Source: Micromonospora olivasterospora
Lineage (GTDB): Bacteria > Actinomycetota > Actinomycetes > Mycobacteriales > Micromonosporaceae
Reading direction: 5' to 3'
Assembly (NCBI RefSeq): GCF_007830265.1
Contig: NZ_VLKE01000001.1
Span: 3,596,001 to 3,660,000, forward strand
DNA length: 64,000 nt
Shown here: positions 26,478 to 36,150 of the stretch, piece by piece
How the letters are laid out: each line of letters begins with the position of its first letter
How positions within the stretch are numbered: the stretch's first letter is position 1
Notes under the pieces: model-generated
What the model was told of the DNA's origin: nothing
Databases searched by the model: none
What the model saw: the letters and a program-made list of their open reading frames with translations, nothing else
Translations under genes and position numbers: made by a program

Positions 26478-26822
26478 GTGACGGAACTCGCCACCCGCGC
26501 CCAGGCATTCGGCCTGATCGCGGACGGGGTGGCCGCCGGGCTCAGCGCGCCGTGGCGCCTCTACCTCGCCCGGGGTTGCCGCTACCTGTCCCTGAACGTG
26601 GGCGACCGCGCCGAGTGGAACGCCTGGCGTACCCACCTCGGCTGCCCGGAGCTGAGCGTCCGGGTCTACGACGCCGGCGGCGAGATCCGCCGGTCCTCCG
26701 TGGCAGAGGTCGTGCTGGACGGCTGCCGGATCAGCGTCGAGCTGATCGAGGAGATCCGCACGGACGACCTGGAGCGACTGCTCGTCGCTGATCCGAGCTC
26801 GATCGAGCCGGAGGAGCGGTGA
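26478..26822 (+). CDS. Hypothetical protein, 114 residues
   Basis: I recognise no family. The protein is soluble, mixed alpha/beta in appearance, and acidic at the end (LIEEIRTDDLERLLVADPSSIEPEER). The GTG at 26478 is preceded by GGGAGGT. Its stop overlaps the start of the next gene (GTGA), so the two are translationally coupled. Both are divergent from the helix-turn-helix gene and lie downstream of the duplicated box. Confidence 0.72.
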   Translation: MTELATRAQAFGLIADGVAAGLSAPWRLYLARGCRYLSLNVGDRAEWNAWRTHLGCPELSVRVYDAGGEIRRSSVAEVVLDGCRISVELIEEIRTDDLERLLVADPSSIEPEER

Positions 26823-27262
26823 GCGCCCGCGGCGGGGCGGCCCGGCCCGCCGGCCGGCCCGGCGCCCGCCCGGCCGGCCCGGCGCCCGGGAGCCGCCGGA
26901 TGAGTCCCTTCCTCGCGGTCTTCCTCGTCCTCGTGCTCGGCTCGACCAGCTACGCCGCCGGGCGGCTGCACGGGCAGCTCAGTTACCGGATCGGTTACCG
27001 GTTCGGATACCGGCAGGGCTACTTCGACGGCGACCGCGGCGCCTGGCACCGGCGCCGCCGGGAGGCGCAGGCGGCCATCGCCTCCGCCCTGGCCGCCCCT
27101 CCCGTGGCCGGCGCCCGGTGCGGCCCGGCCGCCCGGCAGGGCACCACCTACACGGGCTCCTCGTTCGCCGCGCCGGCCACCGTCGCCGCCGTGGCCGCCA
27201 GGGCGACGACCACGGCCAGCGGCCGGCATCCGACCGGCACTCTCGTCCGCTGGCAGGGCTGA
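26819..27262 (+). CDS. Single-pass membrane protein with aromatic repeat motif
   Basis: This 147-residue unknown protein has a basic Pro/Gly/Arg-rich N-terminus, one membrane helix (about 29-47), then a distinctive aromatic-Gly repeat YRIGYRFGYRQGYFDGDRGAW, a basic helix, and an Ala/Thr-rich tail. The repeat recalls short Y-x-x-G-Y structures but I cannot assign a function. It is coupled to the preceding hypothetical gene. A hairpin terminator candidate lies about 100 bases downstream. Confidence 0.65.
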   Translation: MSARGGAARPAGRPGARPAGPAPGSRRMSPFLAVFLVLVLGSTSYAAGRLHGQLSYRIGYRFGYRQGYFDGDRGAWHRRRREAQAAIASALAAPPVAGARCGPAARQGTTYTGSSFAAPATVAAVAARATTTASGRHPTGTLVRWQG

Positions 27263-27362
27263 CCGTCCGGAGGGCCGGCGGGCAGCGGGGCAGGAGCACG
27301 GTGCGCCGTTCGCGGCGGACGCGCACCGTCGGGACCGCGTCAGACCGGTGACGCCGGTCCCA

Positions 27363-27401
27363 CCGGCCGGGATGCGCGCAGGGGGCATGCATCCCGGCCG
27401 G
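27363..27401. terminator. Hairpin downstream of the small-gene operon
   Basis: Perfect 13-base arms (ccggccgggatgc and gcatcccggccgg) at 27363-27375 and 27389-27401 enclose a 13-base loop. There is no U-tract, as is common in actinomycete terminators. The rest of 27263-27628 shows no gene; another weaker stem is visible near 27300-27330. Confidence 0.6.
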
Positions 27402-27628
27402 CTCCGCCGCGCCTGTTCACGCCGTCGTCGCCGGAGATCCACCTGTCAACCTCTGGTCGCGGCGCCCGGGTGCCGTTAGCGTCTACTCATGGCGCGGGGC
27501 TCCCCCGGGCCAGCCGGCCAGCCCGGACCTGCGACCTCGCGCACGGGGCCCCGCATCCGACCCCGTGTCCCCGGGCACCGGAGGAGGCGGAACGCGGATG
27601 GCGGATGCCCATCCGTCGGAGCAGGCCT

Positions 27629-29032
27629 GTGACGACTCGCCGTACCCCCGCCGGTGCCGACCAGACCCCGGCGGCGACTGCCACGACCCGCCGAGCCACC
27701 CGGACCCGCCGCCCGGCCGCCCCGGTCGAGCCCGAGGAGCCCCGACCAGCCGGCCAGGCGTTCGTCCTGGACACCTCGGTACTGCTCTCGGATCCCGCGG
27801 CCTTCCACCGGTTCGCCGAGCACGAGGTGGTCCTGCCCCTCGTGGTCATCTCCGAGCTGGAGGGCAAGCGGCACCACCCGGAGCTGGGCTGGTTCGCCCG
27901 GCAGTCGCTGCGCATGCTCGACGAGCTGCGGGTGCGCCACGGCCGGCTGGATCGGCCGGTGCCGGCCAACGACTCCGGCGGCACCGTGCGGGTGGAGCTG
28001 AACCACACTGACGACGGGGTGTTGCCGCCCGGCTTCCGTAACGAGTCCAACGACGCCCGGATCCTCTCGGTCGCGCTGAACCTCGCCGCCGAGGGGCGGG
28101 AGGTGACGCTGGTCAGCAAGGACATGCCGCTGCGGGTGAAGGCCGCCTCGGTGGGGCTGCGCGCGGACGAGTACCGGCACGGGCAGGCCAGCGACCCGAC
28201 CTGGACCGGCATGGCGGAGCTGGAGCTGGGCGAGGACGAGATCGGCCGGCTCTACGCAGGGGAGACGCTCGACCTGGACGCCGCCGCCGGACTGCCCTGC
28301 CACACCGGGCTGGTCCTGCACTCCGGCCGGGGCTCCGCGCTGGGCCGCGTGCTGCCCGACAAGACGGTCCGGCTGGTCCGGGGCGACCGGGAGGCGTTCG
28401 GTGTGCACGGGCGCTCGGCTGAGCAACGGGTGGCGCTCGACCTGCTGCTGGACGAGTCGGTCGGGATCGTCTCCCTCGGCGGCCGGGCCGGCACCGGGAA
28501 GTCGGCGCTGGCGCTCTGCGCCGGGCTGGAGGCGGTGATGGAGCGCCGCCGGCACAAGAAGGTGGTCGTCTTCCGCCCGCTGTACGCGGTGGGCGGTCAG
28601 GAGCTGGGCTACCTGCCCGGGTCAGAGTCGGAGAAGATGTCGCCCTGGGCGCAGGCGGTCTTCGACACCCTCGGCGCGGTGGTGCACGAGAACGTCCTGG
28701 AGGAGGTCATGTCCCGGGGCATCCTGGAGGTGCTCCCGCTCACCCACATCCGGGGCCGCAGCCTGCACGACGCGTTCGTGATCGTCGACGAGGCGCAGTC
28801 GCTGGAGCGCGGGGTGCTGCTCACCGTGCTGTCCCGGATCGGTCAGGGGTCCCGGGTGGTCCTCACCCACGACGTGGCCCAGCGGGACAACCTGCGGGTG
28901 GGGCGCCACGACGGGGTGACGGCGGTGATCGAGGCACTCAAGGGGCATCCGCTGTTCGCGCACGTCACGCTGACCCGGTCCGAGCGGTCGCCGATCGCCG
29001 CTATGGTGACGGATCTGCTGGAGGAAATATAG
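27629..29032 (+). CDS. PIN-PhoH fusion protein (PhoH2-type RNase/helicase)
   Basis: This 467-residue two-domain protein has an N-terminal PIN nuclease domain (about 43-185; Asp48 in VLDTSVLL, Glu in ISELEG, acidic [10 protein letters not shown]) and a C-terminal PhoH ATPase (Walker [14 protein letters not shown] at about 284-296, Walker [12 protein letters not shown], and [14 protein letters not shown]). Family members are PhoH2 toxins/RNases that unwind and cleave RNA. The GTG at 27629 has GGAG seven bases upstream; longer starts add only low-complexity sequence. No vapB-like antitoxin is adjacent. Confidence 0.93.
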   Translation: MTTRRTPAGADQTPAATATTRRATRTRRPAAPVEPEEPRPAGQAFVLDTSVLLSDPAAFHRFAEHEVVLPLVVISELEGKRHHPELGWFARQSLRMLDELRVRHGRLDRPVPANDSGGTVRVELNHTDDGVLPPGFRNESNDARILSVALNLAAEGREVTLVSKDMPLRVKAASVGLRADEYRHGQASDPTWTGMAELELGEDEIGRLYAGETLDLDAAAGLPCHTGLVLHSGRGSALGRVLPDKTVRLVRGDREAFGVHGRSAEQRVALDLLLDESVGIVSLGGRAGTGKSALALCAGLEAVMERRRHKKVVVFRPLYAVGGQELGYLPGSESEKMSPWAQAVFDTLGAVVHENVLEEVMSRGILEVLPLTHIRGRSLHDAFVIVDEAQSLERGVLLTVLSRIGQGSRVVLTHDVAQRDNLRVGRHDGVTAVIEALKGHPLFAHVTLTRSERSPIAAMVTDLLEEI

Positions 29033-29073
29033 CTCTGACTGCCCGCGATATGCCGGTTCAGGCCGGTTTTTCA

Positions 29074-29089
29074 GGTGACGCAGATCACA
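29074..29089. promoter_or_regulatory. CRP/FNR-type palindrome
   Basis: ggtgacgcagatcaca matches the actinobacterial Crp consensus TGTGA-N6-TCACA except at the first base, and its GTGA/TCAC half-sites are perfect. It lies in an unusually A+T-rich stretch (ttttt on both sides) in the 285-base leader of the lytic transglycosylase gene. The rest of that leader holds GC-rich stems but no gene. Confidence 0.6.
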
Positions 29090-29317
29090 ATTTTTCCTGA
29101 TGGTTTCCCATCCGCCTCACCGTGCGCGATGGTGTCCAACGAGCGCCCACGCACCGCAGAGATCGTCTGTCGTCGTCCGTCCCAGGGCGACCGGGACCGG
29201 CGGGGAACGAGTGCGTCGGCTGCGACCGGCAGGGTCGGGGCGCTCACGGCGCGGGCCAGGCCCCTCCCCTGGGGGCAGGGTCGTGCCGTGTCCTTGCCCC
29301 CGACGAAGGGACACTTC

Positions 29318-30004
29318 GTGAGTCGGTCGTGGAGCCGTTTCGGCGCCCGCACCGCCGCCGTCGCACTGCTCTCCGTGGGCGTTGCCGGCGGTTTCTATCT
29401 GGGCGAAGACCGCCAGACCCAGCAGCAGGGCCTGACCGCGCAGGTGGGCCTCCAGGTGGACCAGGCGGAGTACGAATACCAGCACGAGCGGCAGGCCGAG
29501 CACCGGATCAGCTCGGCGAAGCAGCGGGCCGCCGAGTACCAGGCCAAGCTGCGCGCCGCCGAGGCGGCGAAGGAGGCCGCCGAGCGGGCCCGCGAGGCCG
29601 AGGCCGCGGCGGCGTCCCGAAAGAAAAAGCGCGAGGCGAAGGAGGCCGCGGCCAAGGAGGCCAAGCCGTACGACGGGCCGATCCCCGCCTCGTGCAACGA
29701 GTACGGCGGCAACCGGAAGATCGGCTGCGCGCTGATGATCGACGCCGGGTTCGGCATCGACCAGTTCCCCTGTCTGGACAAGCTCTGGACCAAGGAGAGC
29801 GGCTGGAACCACAAGGCCCGCAACTCCTCCTCCGGCGCGTACGGCATCCCGCAGGCGCTGCCGGGCAGCAAGATGGGCTCGGTCGCCGACGACTGGGAGA
29901 CCAACCCGGCCACCCAGATCAAGTGGGGGCTCGGCTACATCGAGGGCCGGTACGGCAGCCCGTGCGGCGCGTGGCGGCACTCGCAGAGCACCGGCTGGTA
30001 CTGA
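29318..30004 (+). CDS. Secreted lytic transglycosylase-like protein
   Basis: This 228-residue protein has a signal or anchor segment (about 9-25), a long charged coiled coil (about 45-125, AKLRAAEAAKEAAERAREAEAAA) and a C-terminal lysozyme-like SLT domain: LWTKESGWNHKARNSSSGAYGIPQALPGSKM with likely catalytic Glu160, then the closing W-x-L-GYIEGRYGSPCGAW. It resembles actinobacterial cell-wall hydrolases that cleave peptidoglycan glycan strands. The GTG at 29318 has GAAGGGA upstream. A CRP-like site lies about 230 bases before the gene. Confidence 0.88.
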   Translation: MSRSWSRFGARTAAVALLSVGVAGGFYLGEDRQTQQQGLTAQVGLQVDQAEYEYQHERQAEHRISSAKQRAAEYQAKLRAAEAAKEAAERAREAEAAAASRKKKREAKEAAAKEAKPYDGPIPASCNEYGGNRKIGCALMIDAGFGIDQFPCLDKLWTKESGWNHKARNSSSGAYGIPQALPGSKMGSVADDWETNPATQIKWGLGYIEGRYGSPCGAWRHSQSTGWY

Positions 30005-30116
30005 TCGCGGAACGTCGTGACGGCGGGGTGCGTCCGCGCACCCCGCCGTCGGCGTACCTGGGCCGCCGCCGGGGCGCGGGTGGCGGGTGGTGGGGATTGC
30101 TGATAGCTGTTGGGGG

Positions 30117-30770
30117 GTGACCCTGCACGACGACCTGCCCGGCGGCGATCCGCAACGGTTCGGCACCGAGGCCTTCTACGCCGCGATCGGCCGGGCGTTC
30201 GTCGCCATGTGCGCCGTCGTGCCGGTGCTGTTCCTGGTCGAGGCCCTCGACGTCGGCCTCGGCTACGACCTCGACCTGGCCGGCGGCATCATCCCGCGCC
30301 GCGTCGAGGGGCTGGACGGCGTCTTCTTCTCGCCGTTCCTGCACGCCGACTTCAACCACCTCTACAGCAACAGCGTGCCGCTGGTCCTGCTCGGCACCTT
30401 CGTGCTCGCGGCCGGCTTCCGGCGGTTCGTCTGGTCCACCGTCATGATCGTGCTGGTGAGCGGCCTCGGCGTGTGGTTCACCGGCTCGCCCGACACGGTG
30501 GTGGTCGGGGCGAGCGGGGTCATCTTCGGCTACCTCGGCGTCCTGCTCACCCGGGGCCTGGTCGAGCGCAGCTGGTGGAACTTCGCGGTGGTGCTGCTGG
30601 TCGGCCTGCTCTACGGCTGGCAGTTGTTCGGCATCCTGCCCACCGACGAGCGGATCTCCTGGCAGGGGCACCTCTTCGGGCTGGTCGGCGGGGTCGCCGC
30701 CGCCATCGTCTTCCGCCGCCGCTTCGACGCGGGAAACCGGCACGGCCCCACGCTGACGCCCCCGCTGTAG
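30117..30770 (+). CDS. Rhomboid family intramembrane serine protease
   Basis: This 217-residue protein has six membrane helices and the rhomboid dyad: Ser133 in VVGASGVIFGYLG and His185 in WQGHLFGLVGG. The first loop contains HADFNHLYSNSVPLVLLG, the family H-x-x-x-N motif. It cleaves membrane proteins in or near the bilayer; the substrate is unknown. The GTG at 30117 follows a G-rich stretch and removes ten non-conserved residues. Confidence 0.93.
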   Translation: MTLHDDLPGGDPQRFGTEAFYAAIGRAFVAMCAVVPVLFLVEALDVGLGYDLDLAGGIIPRRVEGLDGVFFSPFLHADFNHLYSNSVPLVLLGTFVLAAGFRRFVWSTVMIVLVSGLGVWFTGSPDTVVVGASGVIFGYLGVLLTRGLVERSWWNFAVVLLVGLLYGWQLFGILPTDERISWQGHLFGLVGGVAAAIVFRRRFDAGNRHGPTLTPPL

Positions 30771-30927
30771 CCCGTTCCCGTCACACCGCGCTCGACCGCG
30801 GCCCGCGGCCCGCCGCCGGACCGGCAACGCGTGACGCCACCGTGGGACGTGCTTGCCCAGGTCAGCCTGCCGGCCTACCGTCAGCAGCAGCACGCGTTTT
30901 GCCGTGAGCGGAAGGCGACGGTACGCC

Positions 30928-31896
30928 ATGCGCGAGGTCGATGTCGCAGTGATCGGCGCCGGTCCGGCCGGGCTCTTCGCCGCGTACTACGCGGGGTTCC
31001 GGGGGCTCTCGGTCGCGGTGGTCGACGCGCTGCCCGAGGCCGGCGGCCAGATCACGGCCATGTACCCGGAGAAGCTGATCCTCGACGTGGCCGGCTTCCC
31101 GGCGGTCAAGGGCCGCGAACTGGTGGCCAACCTCGTCGCCCAGGCCGCCCCGTTCCACCCGGAGTACCTGCTCGGCACCCGCGCCGAGAAGCTGTCGCAC
31201 GCCGACGGTCGGCCGGTGCTCGGTCTCGCCGGCGGGGAGCAGCTCGCCTGCGGGGCGGTCGTCATCACCGGCGGGCTGGGCAGCTTCACCCCGCGTCCGT
31301 TGCCGGTGGCCGACAGCTTCGCCGGCAACGGGATCGTCTACTTCGTACCGGAGCCCGCCGCGCTCGCCGACCGGGACGTGCTGATCGTGGGCGGCGGGGA
31401 CTCCGCGTTCGACTGGGCGCTGGCGTTGCAGCCGCTGGCCCGCTCGGTCACCCTCGTACACCGGCGGGAGAAGTTCCGCGCGCACGCCGCCACCGTCGCC
31501 CGGGTGCTCGGGCTGCCCGTACGCGTCGTCGTCAACGCCGAGGTCACCCGGCTGCACGGGGGCGGCGCCGTGACCGGCGCCGAGATCACCGTCCGGGGCG
31601 GGGCGAGCGAACTCCTGCCCGTGGACACGGTGGTGGCCGCGCTCGGCTTCACCGCCGACCTCGGCCCGCTCGCCGAGTGGGGGCTGCGGCTGGACCGCCG
31701 GCACATCGTGGTGGACAGCGCGATGGCGACGAACCTGCCCCGGGTCTTCGCCGCCGGGGACATCACCGAGTACCCGGGCAAGGTCCGGCTGATCGCCACG
31801 GGCTTCGGCGAGGCGGCGACCGCGGTCAACAACGCGGCCGTGGCTATCGACCCGAGCGCACACCTCTTTCCCGGCCACTCCTCGGACGCCGGCTGA
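30928..31896 (+). CDS. Ferredoxin--NADP+ reductase type 2 / thioredoxin reductase-like
   Basis: This 322-residue flavoprotein has an N-terminal FAD site (DVAVIGAGPAGLFAAYYAGFRGLSVAVVD), then AGGQITAMYPEKLILDVAGFP, an NADP site (DVLIVGGGDSAFDWALAL ... LVHRREKFRAH) and the C-terminal FAD contact FAAGDITEYPGKVRLIATGFGEAA. The CxxC redox pair of thioredoxin reductases is absent, and the YPEK motif points to the YumC-type ferredoxin/flavodoxin reductases. The ATG at 30928 puts the first glycine motif at residue 10. No ferredoxin gene is adjacent. Confidence 0.92.
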   Translation: MREVDVAVIGAGPAGLFAAYYAGFRGLSVAVVDALPEAGGQITAMYPEKLILDVAGFPAVKGRELVANLVAQAAPFHPEYLLGTRAEKLSHADGRPVLGLAGGEQLACGAVVITGGLGSFTPRPLPVADSFAGNGIVYFVPEPAALADRDVLIVGGGDSAFDWALALQPLARSVTLVHRREKFRAHAATVARVLGLPVRVVVNAEVTRLHGGGAVTGAEITVRGGASELLPVDTVVAALGFTADLGPLAEWGLRLDRRHIVVDSAMATNLPRVFAAGDITEYPGKVRLIATGFGEAATAVNNAAVAIDPSAHLFPGHSSDAG

Positions 31897-31951
31897 CGTT
31901 CCCGCCCCAGGGCCCGCGAGGGGCGGCGGCGCGGGACCGCGCGGCGTCGGG

Positions 31952-32043
31952 TCAGTCGCGGGGCAGGCCGATCAGGTCGGCCATCAGCGCGGTCTGGTGG
32001 TCGAAGTAGGCGTCCCGGTGCGGCGGCGCGCGCCTCGCCCTTT
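31952..32043 (-). pseudogene. Possible C-terminal coding remnant
   Basis: On the minus strand, 31952-32023 reads as a plausible protein C-terminus (RDAYFDHQTALMADLIGLPRD, then stop). No matching gene body precedes it: the DMT transporter gene ends at 32044 in another frame. The residue mix looks coding rather than shadow, so this may be the end of a deleted gene. I cannot name the family. Confidence 0.3.
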
Positions 32044-33042
32044 TTACCGGCGGGGCGGCGCGGCGAACGCGGCGACCAGCACCGCGACCAGGGTGAGCGC
32101 GGCGCCCAGCAGGGTCGCCGGCCCCGGGTGCGACGCCGCCGTCGGCAGCAGCACGTCGAGCAGGACGGCGCCGACGACCTGCCCGGCGATCGCCGCCAGG
32201 CCGAGCAGGAGCACGCCGGTGAACCGGACGACCGCCGCGGCGATCACGATGAACACGATGCCGATCGGGCCGCCCAGATAGAGCCACGGCTCGCCGGGGA
32301 GGGCACCGCCGGGGCGGCCGCGGACCGCGACGTCCACCGCGAACGCGACGAGCAGGGCGACGGTGCCGACGGCGAAGCTGACCACGGTGGCGGTCAGGGC
32401 GCTGCCGACGGCGCCCCGAACCCGGCCGTTCACCGCCTGCTGCCACGCGATGCCCACCCCGGCCAGCAGGGGCAGCAGGGCCAGGCCCAGGGTGCTCGGA
32501 TCGCCGAGCCGGTCGCCCACCGACAGCAGCACGGCCAGCACCGTCAGCACCGCGCCCGCGAGTCGGGTCGGGGTGACGGGCTGCCGGCCCGCCGGGCCGA
32601 CGCCCCACCGGTCCACGGCGAGGCTGCTGCCGGACTGGCCGGCGACCACCGCCACCGTGAACACCGCCACGCCGAGGGAGCCGATCGTCAGCCCCTGGGT
32701 GGCGACCATGAACGCGCCGCAGCCGCCGCCGAGGCACTGCCACGGCCGCAGCGACCCGTCGGCCAGCGCCGCGCGCAGCCGCGCCAGCCCGCGCCGTCCG
32801 CCGGGAGTGGCGGGGACCAGCACCAGCAGGGCCAGCAGCCCCAGGCCGAACGAGACCACCGCGGCGGCGATCCCGTCGCCGAGGCGTACACCCAGCTCGC
32901 CGTTGATCCGCGACTGCACCGCCACGGCGACCCCGGAGGCGGCGGCCAGCACCACGCCCACGACCCGGCGGGCGGCCGGCGCGGGCGGCGGGGCCGTCGT
33001 GCCGGCGCCCGCTCCGGCGCGACTCGTTGCCGCCCGGCTCAC
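32044..33042 (-). CDS. DMT family transporter (DUF606/YdcZ type)
   Basis: This 332-residue protein has about ten membrane helices in two homologous halves. Each half starts with a helix followed by the small-residue motif seen in DUF606: [13 protein letters not shown] in the first and [18 protein letters not shown] in the second. Members are thought to be small-metabolite exporters, with substrate unknown here. The GTG at 33042 overlaps the glpX stop (GTGA), so it is coupled to glpX. The stop is TAA, rare in this window. Confidence 0.88.
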   Translation of the reverse strand: MSRAATSRAGAGAGTTAPPPAPAARRVVGVVLAAASGVAVAVQSRINGELGVRLGDGIAAAVVSFGLGLLALLVLVPATPGGRRGLARLRAALADGSLRPWQCLGGGCGAFMVATQGLTIGSLGVAVFTVAVVAGQSGSSLAVDRWGVGPAGRQPVTPTRLAGAVLTVLAVLLSVGDRLGDPSTLGLALLPLLAGVGIAWQQAVNGRVRGAVGSALTATVVSFAVGTVALLVAFAVDVAVRGRPGGALPGEPWLYLGGPIGIVFIVIAAAVVRFTGVLLLGLAAIAGQVVGAVLLDVLLPTAASHPGPATLLGAALTLVAVLVAAFAAPPRR

Positions 33043-34070
33043 TCCTGCTCGGCCAGGGGGCGGCCGTCGAAGTCGACCGCCGAGTACAGCGCCAGCTTCT
33101 CCAGCCGGTGGTACGAGTCGATCACCCGGATCGTGCCGCTTTTCGACCGCATCACGATCGACTGCGTGTACGCCCCGCCGGCCCGGTAGCGCACGCCGCG
33201 CAGCAGGTCGCCGGACGTGATGCCGGTCGCCACGAAGAAGCAGTTGTCGCCGGCGACGAGGTCGTCGGTGGTGAGCACCCGGTCGAGGTCGTGCCCGGCG
33301 GCCAGCGCCTTCTCCCGCTCCTCCTCGTCGCGCGGCCACAGCTTGGCCTGCAACATCCCGCCCATGCACTTGAGCGCGCAGGCCGACGTTATCCCCTCGG
33401 GGGTGCCGCCGATGCCCATCAGCACGTCGACCTCCGACTCGCCCCGGGCGGCGGCGATGGCGCCGGCGATGTCGCCGTCGGAGATGAACCGGATGCCCGC
33501 CCCCGTACGGCGGACCTCCCGCACCAGCTCGTCGTGGCGGGGCCGGTCGAGCACGCAGACGTTGATCTCGGACACGTCGGTGCCCTTGACCTTGGCCATC
33601 CGGCGCAGGTTCTCGGCGACCCCGGCGTTGATGTCGACCACGTCGGCGTACAGCGGGCCGACGGCCAGCTTCTCCATGTAGAAGACCGCGCTCGGGTCGA
33701 ACATGGCTCCCCGCTCGGCCACCGCGAGGACGGCCAGCGCGTTCGGCATGCCCTTGCTCATCAGCGTGGTGCCGTCGATCGGGTCGACCGCGACGTCCAC
33801 CTCGGGACCCGTGCCGTCGCCGACCTCCTCGCCGTTGAAGAGCATCGGCGCGTTGTCCTTCTCGCCCTCGCCGATCACCACGACGCCCCGCATCGGGATC
33901 GAGTTGATCAACTTGCGCATGGCGTCGACGGCGGCCCCGTCGCCGCCCTCCTTGTCGCCCCGGCCGACCCACCGGCCGGCGGCCATCGCCGCGGCCTCCG
34001 TCACCCGGACCAGGTCGAGGGCGAGGTTGCGGTCGAGATTCTGGGGGGTCCGCGTCTCGGTGTTCGTCAT
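33039..34070 (-). CDS. glpX: Class II fructose-1,6-bisphosphatase
   Basis: This 343-residue GlpX-type FBPase hydrolyses fructose-1,6-bisphosphate to fructose-6-phosphate, the committed gluconeogenic step in actinobacteria, which usually lack class I FBPase. It has the metal-binding [28 protein letters not shown] and [20 protein letters not shown]. The ATG has CGAGGAGGAAG upstream. It is first of two coupled minus-strand genes, with the DMT transporter. Confidence 0.97.
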   Translation of the reverse strand: MTNTETRTPQNLDRNLALDLVRVTEAAAMAAGRWVGRGDKEGGDGAAVDAMRKLINSIPMRGVVVIGEGEKDNAPMLFNGEEVGDGTGPEVDVAVDPIDGTTLMSKGMPNALAVLAVAERGAMFDPSAVFYMEKLAVGPLYADVVDINAGVAENLRRMAKVKGTDVSEINVCVLDRPRHDELVREVRRTGAGIRFISDGDIAGAIAAARGESEVDVLMGIGGTPEGITSACALKCMGGMLQAKLWPRDEEEREKALAAGHDLDRVLTTDDLVAGDNCFFVATGITSGDLLRGVRYRAGGAYTQSIVMRSKSGTIRVIDSYHRLEKLALYSAVDFDGRPLAEQE

Positions 34071-34228
34071 GACGGCTTCCTCCTCGCGACGATGCGGGGT
34101 GGACCGGCAGCATGCGGCCGTCGCCGCTGCCAGCTTTGTCGCTGATCCTCACACGATCGCCAACCTATCGCCGGGCCGGGGCGGCGGTGGCCTGCTTCGC
34201 GGCAACCGGGGGCTGGAAGAATGGTGAG

Positions 34229-34951
34229 GTGGAGCCCGCACAGCCAGTCGACCGAACCCCCGCCGAGCCGACCCCGCCGCCGCGCGCCGGAGCCGGCGAG
34301 CCGGCCCTCGTCGAGCCCGCGTCCGCCGCCGGGGCGTCGCCCGGACCGGCCGCCGCCGACACGGGCCGTGGCGACGTGGCCCTCGCCGACCCGGCGTCCG
34401 CCGCCGGGGAGTCCCCGGTGCCGCCCGCCGGCCGCGACAAGGTCCGCTCCGAGCGGTCGCCGAAGGACATGGCGATCTCGATGCTGGTGCTGCTGATCCC
34501 GATCGCCCTGCTGCTCGCCTTCTACCGGGGGTTCCTCGGCGGCGACCAGCCGGCCACCGTCGACCCGGCCCCGGCGCTGGACCAGGCCCGCGCCGCCCAG
34601 GCGTTCCCGGTCACCCGGCCGGCCGGGCTCGGCCCCGACTGGAAGACGGTCAGCGCCAGCTACCGGAGCGTCGAGGGCGGTTCCAACCTGCGGCTCGGCT
34701 ACCTCACCCCCGAGGGGCGGGGCGCGCAGGTGGTGCAGAGCGACGTACCGCCGGAGCGGCTGCTGCCCGCCGAGCTGACCGCCGAGGGCCGCCCGCAGGG
34801 GCCGACCGAGGTGAGCGGGCGGAGCTGGCAGTTGTACACGGCCCGGGGCAACGAGCAGGCGCTCGTCCTGCTCGAACCCGACCGCACCGTGATCGTGGTC
34901 GGCGACGCGCGGGAGAACGAGCTGCGCCAGCTCGCCGGGGCCCTCCACTAG
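34229..34951 (+). CDS. DUF4245 domain membrane protein
   Basis: This 240-residue protein has a Pro/Ala/Glu-rich cytoplasmic N-terminus (about 1-75), a single membrane helix (AISMLVLLIPIALLLAFY, about 82-100) preceded by RSPKDM, and an extracytoplasmic DUF4245 domain (DPAPALDQARAAQAFPVTRPAGLGPDWK...LVLLEPDRTVIVVGDA). Its function is unknown, but it is conserved in actinobacteria beside glpX, and here it is divergent from glpX. The GTG at 34229 is used. Confidence 0.88.
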   Translation: MEPAQPVDRTPAEPTPPPRAGAGEPALVEPASAAGASPGPAAADTGRGDVALADPASAAGESPVPPAGRDKVRSERSPKDMAISMLVLLIPIALLLAFYRGFLGGDQPATVDPAPALDQARAAQAFPVTRPAGLGPDWKTVSASYRSVEGGSNLRLGYLTPEGRGAQVVQSDVPPERLLPAELTAEGRPQGPTEVSGRSWQLYTARGNEQALVLLEPDRTVIVVGDARENELRQLAGALH

Positions 34952-35187
34952 TTCTCGGGTCGTCCGGCCGCCGGGCGTCCGCCGCCCCGCCCCGGCCGGG
35001 GCACCCGGCGCGTGGACGGGACCGGACAGGGATTGCGGAAGGCGGCGGCAGGGAACAGAAGGTACGCGACCTCGCCGGCTCGCTCCGCCAGCCGGACGGG
35101 ACTCGTGCGCCGGAGCCAGCGTTCGGGCTGCGGCGCCACGCCTCCGGCGCCCCAGCGGGGCCGGACGACCCACGTGGAGAGGCTGAC

Positions 35188-36045
35188 GTGACCATTCGAC
35201 GCTTCAGCGCGGCGGTCTTCGCCGCGACGCTGCTCACTCCCGGGCTGGCCGCGTGCAACAGCACCGGGACCGGCGAGGTGGGGGCCTCGGCGTCCCCGAC
35301 CGTGTCCGGCGGTACGGCCACCGGCAGCGCGGCCCCCGGCGCTGCCTCGCCCGGCGCCGGGGACGCCAAGCAGGCCCTGCTCAACTCGACCCGCGAGATC
35401 AGCACCGGCAACTTCCGCTTCACCATGACGGGCGTGGGCACCACCGCCGAGGGGCAGGTGCACGAGCCCAGCCAGAGTGCCCAGCTGCGGCTGACCCTCG
35501 GCGACGCCTCGTCCGACGTCATGATGAAGCTCGACGTGATCCACGCCAAGCCGGACAGCTGGGTCAAGGTCGACCTGGGCGGCCAGGCCGCCAAGCTGCC
35601 GGGCGTGCAGAACCTCAACCTCGGCAAGTACCAGCACCTCGACCAGTCCCGGATCAAGGGCAACCGCAACCTGGGCTTCGACTTCGACAAGGTCGACCCG
35701 GCCGGCAGCGAGGTGCTGACCCAGGGCGTCACCGACGTCCGGCAGACGGGCGAGGCCGCGTACGCCGGCACGATCGACGTGACGAAGGCCGCCGAGGCCG
35801 GCTCCCTGAACGCCGAACTGATCAAGGCGCTCGGCCAGCAGGCCCAGTCGCTGCCGTTCACCGCGAAGCTGGACCCGCAGGGCCGGCTCAGCGAGCTGGT
35901 CATCCAGATCCCGGCGTCCGGCCAGACCAAGGCCCAGGACATCCGGATCACGTACGCCGACTACGGCGCCGCGACCGCCGCCCAGCGCCCGCCGGCGGAC
36001 CAGGTCGTGGAGGCCCCGAACGAGCTGTACAACCTGTTCAACTGA
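35188..36045 (+). CDS. LppX/LprAFG-type lipoprotein
   Basis: This 285-residue lipoprotein has a lipobox with Cys23 (TPGLAAC), a Ser/Ala/Thr-rich linker and a domain starting near residue 60 (AKQALLNSTREISTGNFRFTMTGVG) typical of the LppX_LprAFG fold, a half-barrel with a hydrophobic cavity for lipids. Mycobacterial relatives carry lipids or lipoglycans to the outer envelope. The GTG follows GGAGAGG. The preceding 236 bases (34952-35187) show nothing I can support. An efflux partner such as P55 is not next to it. Confidence 0.8.
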   Translation: MTIRRFSAAVFAATLLTPGLAACNSTGTGEVGASASPTVSGGTATGSAAPGAASPGAGDAKQALLNSTREISTGNFRFTMTGVGTTAEGQVHEPSQSAQLRLTLGDASSDVMMKLDVIHAKPDSWVKVDLGGQAAKLPGVQNLNLGKYQHLDQSRIKGNRNLGFDFDKVDPAGSEVLTQGVTDVRQTGEAAYAGTIDVTKAAEAGSLNAELIKALGQQAQSLPFTAKLDPQGRLSELVIQIPASGQTKAQDIRITYADYGAATAAQRPPADQVVEAPNELYNLFN

Positions 36046-36150
36046 CGGCTGACCGGGTGCGGGGGCGGCGCGCACGCCGTCCCGCACCCGTCGTCGCCGG
36101 TCGTCCCGGCGGGGTCCCGGGCCGCTGCCGCCGTCGGCCGGGCGGGCCCG

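Noticed and set aside
27629..29032. Toxin-antitoxin locus around the PIN-PhoH gene
   Set aside because: No small antitoxin-like gene overlaps or directly precedes it; upstream sequence is a hairpin and low-complexity DNA.
29090..29317. ydaO-type c-di-AMP riboswitch upstream of the wall hydrolase
   Set aside because: Position and downstream gene type would fit, but I could not find the conserved riboswitch sequence blocks, only generic GC-rich stems.
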